A stretch of 64,000 nt of DNA. Origin: JADFJB01 sp964464595. GTDB taxonomy: Bacteria > Zhuqueibacterota > JdFR-76 > DREG01. The translations under genes and the position numbers were made by a program. The notes under the pieces are model-generated. The model saw only the letters and a program-made list of their open reading frames with translations. It had not been told where the DNA came from and did not search any database. Where the stretch lies: the NCBI GenBank assembly GCA_964464595.1, contig CAYXGW010000013.1, positions 1-64,000 on the forward strand, written 5' to 3'. Positions within the stretch are counted from its first letter, which is position 1. The number at the start of each line of letters is the position of its first letter. Of the stretch, positions 19,930 through 29,463 are shown piece after piece.

Positions 19930-21543
19930 TTGGTGATAGGGTTTTTAAAAAGAATCTTTGGAAAACATAGGGATCTTAGTTTTGGATTAGATTGGGGGAC
20001 GCATTCCGTTAAACTTATCGGGCTAAGGAAGTTGGAGTCAAAATATGAACTTACTCATATACTGTTTTTTGAGCTCCCGATTTTTTCTTCAGCAAAAAAC
20101 TTAACAAAAATGATTCAGTATAGGTTGAAAAAAATTAATTTTTACGGTGCTAAAATTACTGTTGGTTTACCATCCGAAATGGTTATGATGAATCCAACAA
20201 ATAAATCAATGTTGAGTAAAATTCTAAATTATATTCGCAAAAAAAAACAGCTTGAGTGTAATTTGGACATTCAAAAATATAATCTTGATGTTACTGAAGA
20301 GTTTGTAAAAAATGAATGGAGTCCAAGAAAAGCATTAAAAGGATTTCCGAAAAGGCTTGAAATAGAGAACCTGACAATTCCACTACTGCAGAATTCTTCA
20401 AAAGAGGAATATAGTTTATTTTTAAATATTGGTTATAAAAAGAGCCAGTTAATTTTTTCACTTGGTCAAAACATACTTGAACTTAAGACTCTTCGATTCT
20501 CATTAAAATCAATTATTCCCCAAAATATTAATCAACATACCCGGAAAAGAATATTTGATTTTTTGAAATCCGATCAAATTTCTTATGAGAATAATAAATG
20601 GATTTGTAAAGACGACGCTTATATTATCGGATCTGGTAATATTTTGATTGGTATTCAAGAAAATTTAAGGGAATTTAAAAATGAGTTAAAAGAAATCGTA
20701 TTGATTCTAAGAAATCAATACGATGTTCAAATTTCCCAAATTAAAATATTAGGCGGAGGCGGGCTTTACAACTGGTTAAAAGAATTTATTTCGCAGAATA
20801 TGAACCTACAAATTCAAAATGTGAATCCCCTTACCCAATTTTCAATGGGTAAGGCAAAAACTAATTTTGATCATCTGCATGATATTAAACCAATTTTTGC
20901 TCAAGCAATAGCTTTAGCTATGGCTGGCACTCAATCAAAGCAAAGGAAAAAACTAAATCTGATCAGAAGTATTCCTGAAAGCACATCGACAGATAAACCT
21001 GTTATGAGAAGAGTACGTTTAATTGGGTTGTCTACAGCTTTTACACTACTTCTTGTTTTTGTATTAACGGCTTACAATTATAATCAAAAATTTCAGGAGT
21101 TTTTGCGTTTAAGTGAACAAAAGAAAGAAATTGAAAGTAATCTATCGAGTTTTAGAAAATTAAATAATTATAATTTCTTATTGACCAATAAGCAGAAAAA
21201 GGAAATTCCCCGAACAACATTCAGAAAATTATCACCAATTTTTACTTTGATCAGTGAACAAATTCCCCGCGGGATATGGGTTACTGAAATAAAAGTTGTT
21301 AGGAAAGAAAACTCAAAGAGAAAATCAAAAAGACAAAAAGAACCGATATCCATCATCATAGAAGGCAAAGGCGTGTCTGGAAATTACATTACTGAATTTT
21401 TTAATAAGTTGTCAGCAACTGGATATTTTTCACAATTGTTATTAAAAAATATTGATGAAGATCATAGTACCAGCGATCTCATATCTTATAAACTGATTGC
21501 TAACATTCGAGAAAGTAATGTCAAAGTTTCTTCTAAAAGTTAA
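19930..21543 (+). CDS. PilM-PilN fusion pilus/secretion assembly protein
   Basis: 537 residues. The N-terminal ~350 are an actin-like PilM/GspL-cyto domain (FGLDWGTHSVKLIGL start; LGGGGLYNWL phosphate-2 loop). A transmembrane helix (STAFTLLLVFVLTAY) and a PilN-like periplasmic part with coiled coil follow (PIFTLISEQIPRGIWVTEI). PilM and PilN are usually separate; fusion fixes the cytoplasmic-to-periplasmic link as in GspL. It overlaps the next gene by 26 bases. Confidence 0.82.
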   Translation: MVIGFLKRIFGKHRDLSFGLDWGTHSVKLIGLRKLESKYELTHILFFELPIFSSAKNLTKMIQYRLKKINFYGAKITVGLPSEMVMMNPTNKSMLSKILNYIRKKKQLECNLDIQKYNLDVTEEFVKNEWSPRKALKGFPKRLEIENLTIPLLQNSSKEEYSLFLNIGYKKSQLIFSLGQNILELKTLRFSLKSIIPQNINQHTRKRIFDFLKSDQISYENNKWICKDDAYIIGSGNILIGIQENLREFKNELKEIVLILRNQYDVQISQIKILGGGGLYNWLKEFISQNMNLQIQNVNPLTQFSMGKAKTNFDHLHDIKPIFAQAIALAMAGTQSKQRKKLNLIRSIPESTSTDKPVMRRVRLIGLSTAFTLLLVFVLTAYNYNQKFQEFLRLSEQKKEIESNLSSFRKLNNYNFLLTNKQKKEIPRTTFRKLSPIFTLISEQIPRGIWVTEIKVVRKENSKRKSKRQKEPISIIIEGKGVSGNYITEFFNKLSATGYFSQLLLKNIDEDHSTSDLISYKLIANIRESNVKVSSKS

Positions 21544-22090
21544 TTATCGAACGTCGAAATTTAACAGATATTTTCCCAGGATCCGGAAGGGGATAAACAC
21601 CGTTTTTATCCTCTTACTAACCATTGTAACCACTTATGTAATGTCAACCAGAATCACATCCATTATTAAAAAGACAATTAATCTCAACACAGAAATAGAC
21701 CAACTTCGTAATGAAGTAGTTTTTGCACACAATAATTTTCAAAAATTAGAGGAACTTGATAAGGCTTTTAATTGGCTTCCGATAAATTCAATTCCGAGTT
21801 TCCGGGTATGTGAAAATGATAGGGACGCTTATCAACGAATCATTAAAATGGGGTTAGAGCAAAAGGTAGATTTAATAGATCTGTCTGTACAAACACAGGA
21901 AGAGATACCTGTTGGTTATGCGTATCGTGTTCAACTTAATGCTTCCTTTTCATGCATTGTTGAATTTTTAAAGCATATTGAATTGGAATTTGCAGTTTTT
22001 GAAATAAAAACAGTACACCTGAAGCCTGAAATTGCCGAAGATACATATAAGGGTAAAGTGCATCTTTACCTTGAAGGTTGGTTATTATAA
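21518..22090 (+). CDS. PilO/GspM-like inner-membrane assembly protein
   Basis: 190 residues from the ATG at 21518. One N-terminal transmembrane helix (NTVFILLLTIVTTYVM), a coiled-coil stretch and a small ferredoxin-like domain (VQLNASFSCIVEFLKHIE, typical of PilO/EpsM). Its size and position directly after a PilM-PilN protein support PilO. It is a structural stator between the membrane platform and the secretin. Sequence similarity alone is weak. Confidence 0.7.
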   Translation: MSKFLLKVNYRTSKFNRYFPRIRKGINTVFILLLTIVTTYVMSTRITSIIKKTINLNTEIDQLRNEVVFAHNNFQKLEELDKAFNWLPINSIPSFRVCENDRDAYQRIIKMGLEQKVDLIDLSVQTQEEIPVGYAYRVQLNASFSCIVEFLKHIELEFAVFEIKTVHLKPEIAEDTYKGKVHLYLEGWLL

Positions 22091-22099
22091 TTTTGAAGA

Positions 22100-22564
22100 T
22101 TGAAGCGTTATCTGCCTAAGTGTCTCATGAAAAATGTAGTAAAATTACTGGTAATTGCAATGGGAGGTGCTGCGATAAGTTTATGGTTTGGTGGAATTGA
22201 TCTTAACAATAAATTTGAGAACATTCACTTTGGCCAGATGAATATTGCAAATTTCCTAATTCCAACGATAAAAGGTTTGTTAAATAACCGAAGTAAATTG
22301 GCGGCTTCGAATGATTTGAATGAAATAGATGTAGAATTAAGAGACCCGTTTCTGCCATCAAATATTAATTCAGGATCGAATAAGCGGACTTCCAAACGTT
22401 TATTGGAAGGTTTGGTTTATCGTGATGATAAAGAATACGCACTAATTAGTGGAAAAATGGTAGCCCTTGGAGATTGGGTTCGTAATATGAGAGTAATCAT
22501 GATTCGCAATGACAAAGTTGTTTTGGCAAACAATAAAAACATCCGAGTGCTTTACCTATTCTAG
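22100..22564 (+). CDS. PilP/GspC-like accessory protein
   Basis: 154 residues. One N-terminal membrane helix, an ELRDPFLP motif (RDPF is common at the entry to PilP/GspC homology domains) and a small beta domain (LLEGLVYRDDKEYALISGK, LGDWV). This is the PilP/GspC role of linking the inner platform to the secretin. TTG at 22100 or ATG at 22127 may start it. The next gene starts at the base after its stop. No secretin, ATPase or PilC gene is present here. Confidence 0.62.
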   Translation: MKRYLPKCLMKNVVKLLVIAMGGAAISLWFGGIDLNNKFENIHFGQMNIANFLIPTIKGLLNNRSKLAASNDLNEIDVELRDPFLPSNINSGSNKRTSKRLLEGLVYRDDKEYALISGKMVALGDWVRNMRVIMIRNDKVVLANNKNIRVLYLF

Positions 22565-23761
22565 TTGAATGAAAGGCAAGTTTTGAAAGTTACCAAGTTG
22601 AACTTAACGCGTCAGGAATTGTTTGAAAGATTGATCCTCTCGCAAAAACAAATATTGGCTTACAGCAAAGACTTTGCACAAATTTACCGTAAAGAGCGGG
22701 AACGCCGTATACATTTGGAAGAAACCCACGACAAACTAAAAGCTATTATAAACAGCATCTCAGATGCGATGGTAGCAGCAGATAACAATTTGGTAGTCAC
22801 AGAATTTAATAAGGCATTTGAGGATATAATTGGGGAAAAAACAGAAAACATTCAAGGATCATCGATTCTTAGTTTGCTGCCAATTCAAGAGCTAAACAAG
22901 AAAATCAATCAATTTAAAACTGCGGATTCTAAGGTGCTAAATTTCGAATTTTCAATAAATTCCCTTGACGAATCAATCTACCTAGCGACTGTCACCAAAA
23001 TCCTAAGCCAGCAGACAGAAAGAAATGGCTTTGTATTTGTACTCCGGGATATTACGGAAAACAAACACCTGGATAAGCTTAGAAATAGTTTATTCACTTT
23101 TGCTTCCAATGAAATTAAAACTCCTTTAAATGGTTTACTTGGGTTTTTAAATTATTTGTATAACGATTTGAAAACAAAATTAAACGAAGATGAAAATGCA
23201 CACTTTCGGTTTTTAATAGAATCCGGAGAGAACTTGGAAAAAATAATGGAAGACCTGATGAGGCTTTCTCCGTTAGCTTCGGAAAATGATTCTCAGGTTT
23301 CTCCGCTTGAATTGAACGAAACAATTAAAAGTGCCATTGACAATGTTAATTCGGAATCACATAGGTTAAAAATACAAATTCAATTTAAGAAATCAGACAA
23401 TGTTTATATTTTAGCAGACAAAATATTATTTAATAAAGCCATAGAAAACATCATTAAAAACTTCGTTTTCTGTTCTCATCAAGATTCGGAATTGAAGATT
23501 AAATTGGTGAAGAAGCAAAACGAATTGGAAATTCAATGTAAGAATTCAAAAGTAAATGAAGAAAAAGCCGGAAAATTTAAGAAAGAGTTGAACGCCGAAA
23601 ATGGTTACGAAATAAATAAGCAAGGGATTAACCTGGCGCTGGCAAAAGACATTGTGGAATGGAATGGCGGGAAATTTCAGATACGTGGACAGAAATCTTT
23701 GGTTTTGATCATCAAGTTTTCAGATTGGAATTCGGAATTAACGGCTTTGATGAGAGACTAA
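22565..23761 (+). CDS. PAS-containing degenerate histidine kinase
   Basis: 398 residues: coiled coil, PAS (about 65-165), HisKA-like and HATPase-like regions. The phosphoacceptor His is replaced: the H-box reads FASNEIKTPLNG, with Asn (AAT) where active kinases have His. The ATPase part also lacks a recognisable DxGxG box, although an N-box-like NKAIENIIKN and GINLALAKDIVEWNGG remain. It is therefore probably a pseudokinase acting as sensor or dimerisation partner. The TTG start abuts the pilP-like stop, coupling it to the pilus genes. Confidence 0.8.
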   Translation: MNERQVLKVTKLNLTRQELFERLILSQKQILAYSKDFAQIYRKERERRIHLEETHDKLKAIINSISDAMVAADNNLVVTEFNKAFEDIIGEKTENIQGSSILSLLPIQELNKKINQFKTADSKVLNFEFSINSLDESIYLATVTKILSQQTERNGFVFVLRDITENKHLDKLRNSLFTFASNEIKTPLNGLLGFLNYLYNDLKTKLNEDENAHFRFLIESGENLEKIMEDLMRLSPLASENDSQVSPLELNETIKSAIDNVNSESHRLKIQIQFKKSDNVYILADKILFNKAIENIIKNFVFCSHQDSELKIKLVKKQNELEIQCKNSKVNEEKAGKFKKELNAENGYEINKQGINLALAKDIVEWNGGKFQIRGQKSLVLIIKFSDWNSELTALMRD

Positions 23762-23801
23762 AGAAATTAATATTTAAAAAAAATAAAAAATAGGCTCTAA
23801 A

Positions 23802-24182
23802 ATGAACGGATATTTTTCAAAAAAGATTTTGGTTGTTGATGATGAAGAGGAAATCAGATCTTTGGTTAAAGAAACACTAATGGTTGATGATTTTAATGTG
23901 GTTGAAGCAGAAGACGGAGATCGAGCATTGAACATGATAGCTAATGAAGATCCCGATCTGGTATTGTTGGATGTTCGAATGCCGGGACAATATGATGGAT
24001 TGGAAGTCTGCCGGCAGATTAAAAATAATTCTAAAACTCGCGATATATCGGTAATTTTTCTCACAGCTGTTCCGATTCCTGAATTAAAATATCGGGAAAC
24101 AAATGCACAAGGTGTATTTAGTAAACCGTTTAGTCCGATCAAATTAGTTGATAAAGTATATCAAACACTTGGTTTAAATTGA
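23802..24182 (+). CDS. Single-domain response regulator
   Basis: 126 residues. A complete receiver: LVVDDEEEIR, VLLDVRMPG with the phosphoacceptor Asp, FLTAVP and FSKPFSP. It lies 15 bases upstream of an intact kinase gene and 40 bases after a degenerate one, so it is the likely shared phosphoacceptor of this cluster. Confidence 0.9.
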   Translation: MNGYFSKKILVVDDEEEIRSLVKETLMVDDFNVVEAEDGDRALNMIANEDPDLVLLDVRMPGQYDGLEVCRQIKNNSKTRDISVIFLTAVPIPELKYRETNAQGVFSKPFSPIKLVDKVYQTLGLN

Positions 24183-24197
24183 GTATCAGTAAGTATT

Positions 24198-25319
24198 ATG
24201 AAAAAAGCAAGACATAAAAAAGCTGACATTATAAATTCAAATTCTTTGAACGCTGAAATGCTGGTCGAAGAATTATTCCGTAATTACAATGTCAGCACGG
24301 ATCTCATTAAAAAAAGTACGGATCTGGAAGAATTGTTGGACACGATCTTAAAAGAATATAGTGATCGATTTGACGAAATTCCGGGAGTCGATTTAGTCAA
24401 TGTAGATCAATTGGATGATAAGTGGCTTGTTAAAGAAAAGCTCAAATCTTTTGTTATGTTTGCTTCGCAAGCAATAGTTTTAAAAGAGAATGCAGAAGTA
24501 TTTCATAATCTTGAGAAGTCCAATAAAAATTTACATAAAACCAAGAAAAAATTGGAGAAGCAAAATAATCTTCTTGAACAAATGAATCAACAATATCTGA
24601 ACATGCTGGGATTTGTCTCTCATGAATTAAGAAATCCGTTGATTTCGATTCTCGGTTTCGCTGAGTTACTGGATGAGGAATTGCTTGGAGAACTAAAAAC
24701 CGAACAAAAGAAAGCCCTATCAGTCATTATTCGATCTTGCAGATTATTAATTGAAATGATAAAAAATTATTTGGATTTGGCTAATATTGAACAAGGTGAC
24801 CTGGTTATTGACAAAAAGAGGTTGGACTTACACAAAGATGTTCTTTCATTTGTGTTGGAAGAAATGACCGAACAATATAATCGGAAAGAATTGAAGGTAT
24901 GGGTAGAATCTGATCTGGATAGTATTATGGTTGATAGTGATTCCGGGTTAATGAGAGTTGTTTTTAACAATCTCCTTTCAAATGCTGTTAAATACTCCAA
25001 CCAGGGAGGGAATGTGATCGTTGAGATAATAAGAAAAGAGGATAATTTTGAAATCAGTGTTCTGAATACTGGCCAGGGTGTTGAAAGAAATCAAATGAAG
25101 AATTTGTTTAAAAAATTTACCCGTATTGAATCTGAGAACCGGTCTGGAATGAAAAGTTCCGGGCTCGGTTTGTATAACGCAAAATATATTATTAAAAAAC
25201 ATGGTGGATCCATTTGGGTTGATTCCGAGTATGGAAAATATTTCAAGGTGTCGTTTTCATTGCCGGTATGTTTAGACGCTAAAAACCCGATATTATCCCG
25301 GCAAGCTGTAGGATATTAA
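24198..25319 (+). CDS. Soluble histidine kinase
   Basis: 373 residues. An N-terminal helical region of unknown fold (about 1-125) ends in a coiled coil. HisKA FVSHELRNPLISILGF has the His, and HATPase_c shows FNNLLSNAVKYS, NTGQGV and SSGLGLYNAKYI. All boxes are present. No membrane segment is seen. It probably phosphorylates the receiver encoded just upstream. Confidence 0.9.
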   Translation: MKKARHKKADIINSNSLNAEMLVEELFRNYNVSTDLIKKSTDLEELLDTILKEYSDRFDEIPGVDLVNVDQLDDKWLVKEKLKSFVMFASQAIVLKENAEVFHNLEKSNKNLHKTKKKLEKQNNLLEQMNQQYLNMLGFVSHELRNPLISILGFAELLDEELLGELKTEQKKALSVIIRSCRLLIEMIKNYLDLANIEQGDLVIDKKRLDLHKDVLSFVLEEMTEQYNRKELKVWVESDLDSIMVDSDSGLMRVVFNNLLSNAVKYSNQGGNVIVEIIRKEDNFEISVLNTGQGVERNQMKNLFKKFTRIESENRSGMKSSGLGLYNAKYIIKKHGGSIWVDSEYGKYFKVSFSLPVCLDAKNPILSRQAVGY

Positions 25320-25324
25320 AGAAA

Positions 25325-26659
25325 ATGAAATTAAGGATTAGCATAATTGAACCGGATATGAATGCCAGAAACGTTCTGAACAACGTTTTAAAGGAATCTG
25401 GGTTCGATGTCTTCTCCTATGCTGATAGTGAAATTGCTTTGAAGGAATGGAAGACTGTAAACCCACATCTTGCAATTTTTGAGTGGACCTTAAAAAATTA
25501 TTCAGGTTCAAAATTATGCGAGGAGATCACCATTCATTATCCCGAAATGCCTTTCTATATTTTATCCGAAATTCGCGACATGGGTATCAAGCTTGAAGCA
25601 TTGAAAGCAGGTGCCTTGGATTTTTTAACAAAGCCATTTGACCGGGACATGTTGTTAGCAAAAGTTAATGCAGCTTTGAGGATTTGCAATTCCAATTCTA
25701 ATGGTTCCAATGTTAATGCATCAAGTGATAAAAATAGCAAACCTCTATTTGTTGAGTATTTGATTACAAAGAAAATTAAAACAATTAAACCAGCGCCGGA
25801 TGGACAATCAAAATTTGGGTTTTCTTATAAACTGCTTTCGAAATGGGAAAATAAGGAATTAAATCCTGATCAACAAATCGAATTTCTAGAAAAATTGGAA
25901 AAAGACGGATGGTTGGTGAAGCGAATTTATGATCTGGTTAAGACATGTCCCTCGTGCAGCTCCTATCAACTAAATATTAGAACCGTTTGCCCGGAATGCA
26001 ACTCCCCTATATTCACCCAGGACATACAATTAAAAGACTCTGAGAACAATTCAATTGGCAGTGGAATTTCTCATTTTAACATGTGTGAAAGATGCAATTC
26101 TAAATTTAAGAATGGATTGTCTTTCGCACGTTGTTGGTCATGTGAAACGGAATTTAAAGAGGAAGAGGCCAACGCCCAAATTATCTATTCATTTTCATTG
26201 AAGCCTGGAATTGTTCCGGATAAACGGGACGGAAGTGCATTGCAGATGATTCTTAGTGAAAATGGAATACAAGCATTGGACGGCTGTATTTTTGAAAATT
26301 TTTTAAGATTGGAAAAACTTCAGCATAATTTGGCTCAAAAACCTTATGCATTGCTTCATTTACGCTTTTCGACGATGAATCAAGGTGAAAATAATTCTGA
26401 AAATAAAAAGAAAATTAACCATATTGTTTTAATAGTGAAAAAATTAATGCAACCACAGGATGCGGCGTTTTACAAAGCCCCAAATGAACTCATTCTTTTC
26501 TTTTCCTACACGGAACCCCGGGTTGCAGAAATCAGGGCAGCGAGAATTAATTCCTATTTAAACAAATTGGAATTGAATTCCTTTGTGCAATTGGACTTAA
26601 CCACTCACAACTATTCAAAAGTTTTGGATATCTTGGAACGAGAAATCGAAACAGTCTAA
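25325..26659 (+). CDS. Pseudo-receiver with zinc-ribbon and GGDEF-like output
   Basis: 444 residues. The receiver fold (1-125) has Glu in place of the phosphoacceptor Asp (LAIFEWTLKN), a natural phosphomimic, while the Lys is kept (LTKPFD). Residues about 155-285 hold four Cys pairs (CPSC, CPEC, CERC, CWSC) like the TackOD1-type metal-binding output domain. The C-terminus (PYALLHLRFST to the end) resembles a GGDEF fold but has no GGDEF sequence, so no cyclase activity is expected. It closes the signalling operon. Confidence 0.72.
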   Translation: MKLRISIIEPDMNARNVLNNVLKESGFDVFSYADSEIALKEWKTVNPHLAIFEWTLKNYSGSKLCEEITIHYPEMPFYILSEIRDMGIKLEALKAGALDFLTKPFDRDMLLAKVNAALRICNSNSNGSNVNASSDKNSKPLFVEYLITKKIKTIKPAPDGQSKFGFSYKLLSKWENKELNPDQQIEFLEKLEKDGWLVKRIYDLVKTCPSCSSYQLNIRTVCPECNSPIFTQDIQLKDSENNSIGSGISHFNMCERCNSKFKNGLSFARCWSCETEFKEEEANAQIIYSFSLKPGIVPDKRDGSALQMILSENGIQALDGCIFENFLRLEKLQHNLAQKPYALLHLRFSTMNQGENNSENKKKINHIVLIVKKLMQPQDAAFYKAPNELILFFSYTEPRVAEIRAARINSYLNKLELNSFVQLDLTTHNYSKVLDILEREIETV

Positions 26660-26824
26660 ACTAAAACTTAAATTTTGAAATTTCGGTAATGCATGTCAAA
26701 ATCAAACTGAAATGTAAAACGCAGAACTCTCTTGGCAAGCTCTGCGCTCTCTATCTTTAAAACCTGTTTTTCAGGCGATCCTTTCTTAAAAAGTGTTTCT
26801 CATTCAATAAAACAGATTATTGAG

Positions 26825-27685
26825 TTATTTTACCAAATTGATTTCAGCGGTTTGAATTATTGTCATTGGAATGTCCATCCCTTGAGAAGGTATGGCGACA
26901 ACGCCTTCAGTCTTCGAATTTGAAGTGCTGTTCACAAAAACTCCGGTTGCATAATCAAAGTAAATAACTCCGGTGCCGGCACCCACTCCATCAAATTCAA
27001 GATCCATCCCGTTTTGCTGCCCTTTGCCTGATAGCTTCATCGAAACTTCAATATCAAACCGTAAGCATTCTGTGTTTTGTTTGGTTTCAATACCAACAAA
27101 TTTATAAGTAGTATTTGAATTGATATCAATGTTCAAAGGACCGCTTTTAACAGTATTTGTCTCTTTATGAGGCCAACTATCCCCGATTTTCAAAGCTTTT
27201 TCCGGAAAAATTAAAAATAGATTTTTTAGCATTATATCGATATTACCGCCCAGGGCCAACTTTTTTATTTCATCAGTGCCGGTTATTTTAGTTACTTTAC
27301 CGAAAGGATCCGAGGCTATTTTCACATGGGAACTAAGTAGTTTTTCTTTGTAATCGCTGATCCCGGTTAACCCGGGTGCGTTTGATTCGATATTAGTAGA
27401 TCCAAAAGTAACATCATAGTTAATCTCGTTTTCAGTTACACCGCTTACTTTCAAACTCATACTCATATCTGACTTAGTGCCAAAATTTTGTTCTTGGCCC
27501 ATCATGTTTTGGGTAATATCAGAATTTGAAATAATCATGTATTTTGCTACAGAGCCAACCTTGGGTTTATAATTAATCTGGAATCCATTCGTGCTCATTT
27601 CAGTTAAATTCATCTTGCTTGCACTGCATGACCAAATAAATGCCACAGTTGCAAATGTTAAAATGGTTCGCATTGTGGTTCTCAT
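26825..27685 (-). CDS. DUF6263-like lipoprotein
   Basis: 286 residues. A signal with a lipobox-like IWSC suggests lipidation. The rest is beta-rich (YKPKVGSVAKYMIISNSDI, FPEKALKIGDSWPHKE), similar in layout to DUF6263-type envelope proteins of FCB bacteria. The function is unknown. GGAAGGAAA precedes the ATG at 27685. It converges with the signalling operon; a short hairpin around 26719-26746 may separate them, but it has no good T-run. Confidence 0.68.
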   Translation of the reverse strand: MRTTMRTILTFATVAFIWSCSASKMNLTEMSTNGFQINYKPKVGSVAKYMIISNSDITQNMMGQEQNFGTKSDMSMSLKVSGVTENEINYDVTFGSTNIESNAPGLTGISDYKEKLLSSHVKIASDPFGKVTKITGTDEIKKLALGGNIDIMLKNLFLIFPEKALKIGDSWPHKETNTVKSGPLNIDINSNTTYKFVGIETKQNTECLRFDIEVSMKLSGKGQQNGMDLEFDGVGAGTGVIYFDYATGVFVNSTSNSKTEGVVAIPSQGMDIPMTIIQTAEINLVK

Positions 27686-27791
27686 AATATTTCCTTCCTT
27701 ATGATTTGATTAATAAGATAAAAGTTAATTAGATATGATACCTACTTGAATAAATAAAATTCGATGAATTATTGCTAATATACATAAGTTC

Positions 27792-28889
27792 TCAGGGTAG
27801 AATTTTTTTGGAATATACTGTTCTATTGCGACCTTTTTTCTTTGCTTCGAATAGCTGTTTGTCTGCCATTTCTACAAGACTTTCCGCAGAGTAAGCTTCA
27901 GACGGATAGTTGGAAACACCACCGGAAATGGTTATTGCTTCATTTTTTAAGTTGCTCATTAAAGAAAGATTTTTCGCGATGTATTTCCTTAATTTTTCGC
28001 TTACGATAATTGCATTCCTCATGTTGGTTTCAGGCAGCAATATAATAAACTCTTCTCCACCATAACGAATTAGAATATCAGATTTTCTCAATTGCTCTTT
28101 TGTGATTTGTACCAGGTTTTTAAGAATGTCATCCCCAATTAAATGACCATACTGATCATTTTTAGATTTGAAATGATCGATGTCAATCATTAATAATGAC
28201 AAGTTTCTTTTATACCGTTCGGCTCTTTTAAATTCAATAGGAAAGCGCTGGTTAAAATATCTTCTGTTGTAAGCGCCAGTTAAATGATCCAGGTAGGTAT
28301 CCTCACGAGTTTTTGTATAGATGATAATCTTATCCAATGTATTGCTAACTTCAAAAGAAACCCGACTGAGAAAATCGATTTCCTGTTCGGAAAATTTTTG
28401 GGTGCCATTCCGGAAAAAATTTAACGTTCCGATTGTTTTCTGTCCATTGGGATTAAGAGGAAAACCGGTATAATGTAATGGGAATTCAATAGAATAGTTG
28501 TCCGCTATCTGGATGTCAGTCAGCTCGGTAATTGTTAGTGAATCGATCGAAATTCCGTTTTGGTTTAACATAACCTTTTCGAGAATATCATTCGAAGGAA
28601 AGATCACATTGCCATCATTTTTAAATGAGCAGCCATAAGTTTGGTTTAGATCCAATGAATTTGCAATCGAATCCAGCAAATATAAGGATGCATATTTTAT
28701 TGGCAAAGATTTGTTAAAGACTTTGAAAATGTTTGTCAGTATACGGTTTAAATCAAATGTGGTACCCAAAATACGTGTTAAGTTATAGAGGATGAACATT
28801 TCGGAAAGTTTTCCATTCAAGGAACGATTAGCAATCTCTACTTCCTCATACTTTTTTTGTAAATCGGAAAATTTTTCTTTCAAATCCAT
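27792..28889 (-). CDS. GAF-GGDEF diguanylate cyclase
   Basis: 365 residues. N-terminal coiled coil, a GAF-like domain (about 30-195) and a GGDEF domain with active-site GGEEF. The RxxD inhibition site (RKSD) lies five residues before it, so it should make c-di-GMP and be product-inhibited. No EAL or PilZ gene is adjacent. It lies 22 bases after a small GAF-like gene and probably shares its transcript. Confidence 0.92.
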   Translation of the reverse strand: MDLKEKFSDLQKKYEEVEIANRSLNGKLSEMFILYNLTRILGTTFDLNRILTNIFKVFNKSLPIKYASLYLLDSIANSLDLNQTYGCSFKNDGNVIFPSNDILEKVMLNQNGISIDSLTITELTDIQIADNYSIEFPLHYTGFPLNPNGQKTIGTLNFFRNGTQKFSEQEIDFLSRVSFEVSNTLDKIIIYTKTREDTYLDHLTGAYNRRYFNQRFPIEFKRAERYKRNLSLLMIDIDHFKSKNDQYGHLIGDDILKNLVQITKEQLRKSDILIRYGGEEFIILLPETNMRNAIIVSEKLRKYIAKNLSLMSNLKNEAITISGGVSNYPSEAYSAESLVEMADKQLFEAKKKGRNRTVYSKKILP

Positions 28890-28911
28890 AGTTGTCGATT
28901 TATCAATCTGC

Positions 28912-29340
28912 TTATTGTTTGATTTGTATAATTGATTGCAAATAATGCCTCATAATTTCAAGCTTGTTTTGAATAGCTAATCCCGAAAGCCCAGGATCCA
29001 ATAATACATTGTAAAACAGACGATCGTTTGGTTTCGCAAAAGAAATACGGGTAAGAGCGCCTGTAGTTTTACAAATTATGGCCGCAGCCAAAGAAAAATG
29101 TTGATTCAGATCTATTGCCAGCTGATATTGAGTCGCTAATAATACTTGCTTAATTGAATCTTCAAGTCTATTCGGAAAAGATAAAGAGGAGTAGGAATAA
29201 AACAAACAATTGCATGATGATTGTACAAAGGGAGCGAATTCAGATAAAGCACAAAACTGAATAGGGTGGCCAAGAAATAATGTTTGATATTTCAAAATAA
29301 TGGTTTGGCAGGAGACTTTATCTATATTGTTTTCCGGCAA
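28912..29340 (-). CDS. Small GAF-like protein of unknown function
   Basis: 142 residues if the TTG at 29340 starts it. The frame is open further upstream to 29499 with coding-like sequence (TSFKNIIILQWEKL, INLPIVIGGNKKIL) but no ATG, GTG or TTG. An ATT at 29461-29463 has CAGG 8 bases in front and would give 183 residues. The pattern of strands and helices resembles a GAF fold, but I cannot name a family. It is probably an operon partner of the diguanylate cyclase. Confidence 0.55.
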   Translation of the reverse strand: MPENNIDKVSCQTIILKYQTLFLGHPIQFCALSEFAPFVQSSCNCLFYSYSSLSFPNRLEDSIKQVLLATQYQLAIDLNQHFSLAAAIICKTTGALTRISFAKPNDRLFYNVLLDPGLSGLAIQNKLEIMRHYLQSIIQIKQ

Positions 29341-29463
29341 GCAGATTAATATTTTTTTATTCCCGCCAATAACGATTGGCAGATTGATTTGATCATTCCT
29401 GTTTTTTATTCGGGAAGTAAGTTTTTCCCATTGTAAAATAATGATATTTTTGAACGATGTAAT

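Noticed and set aside
21497..21517. Upstream start of the PilO-like gene
   Set aside because: It lies deeper inside the PilM-PilN gene and adds no membrane or domain sequence; the ATG at 21518 gives the usual short N-terminus.
26719..26746. Bidirectional terminator between convergent genes
   Set aside because: CGCAGA/TCTGCG can pair around an internal loop, but no T-run follows on either strand.
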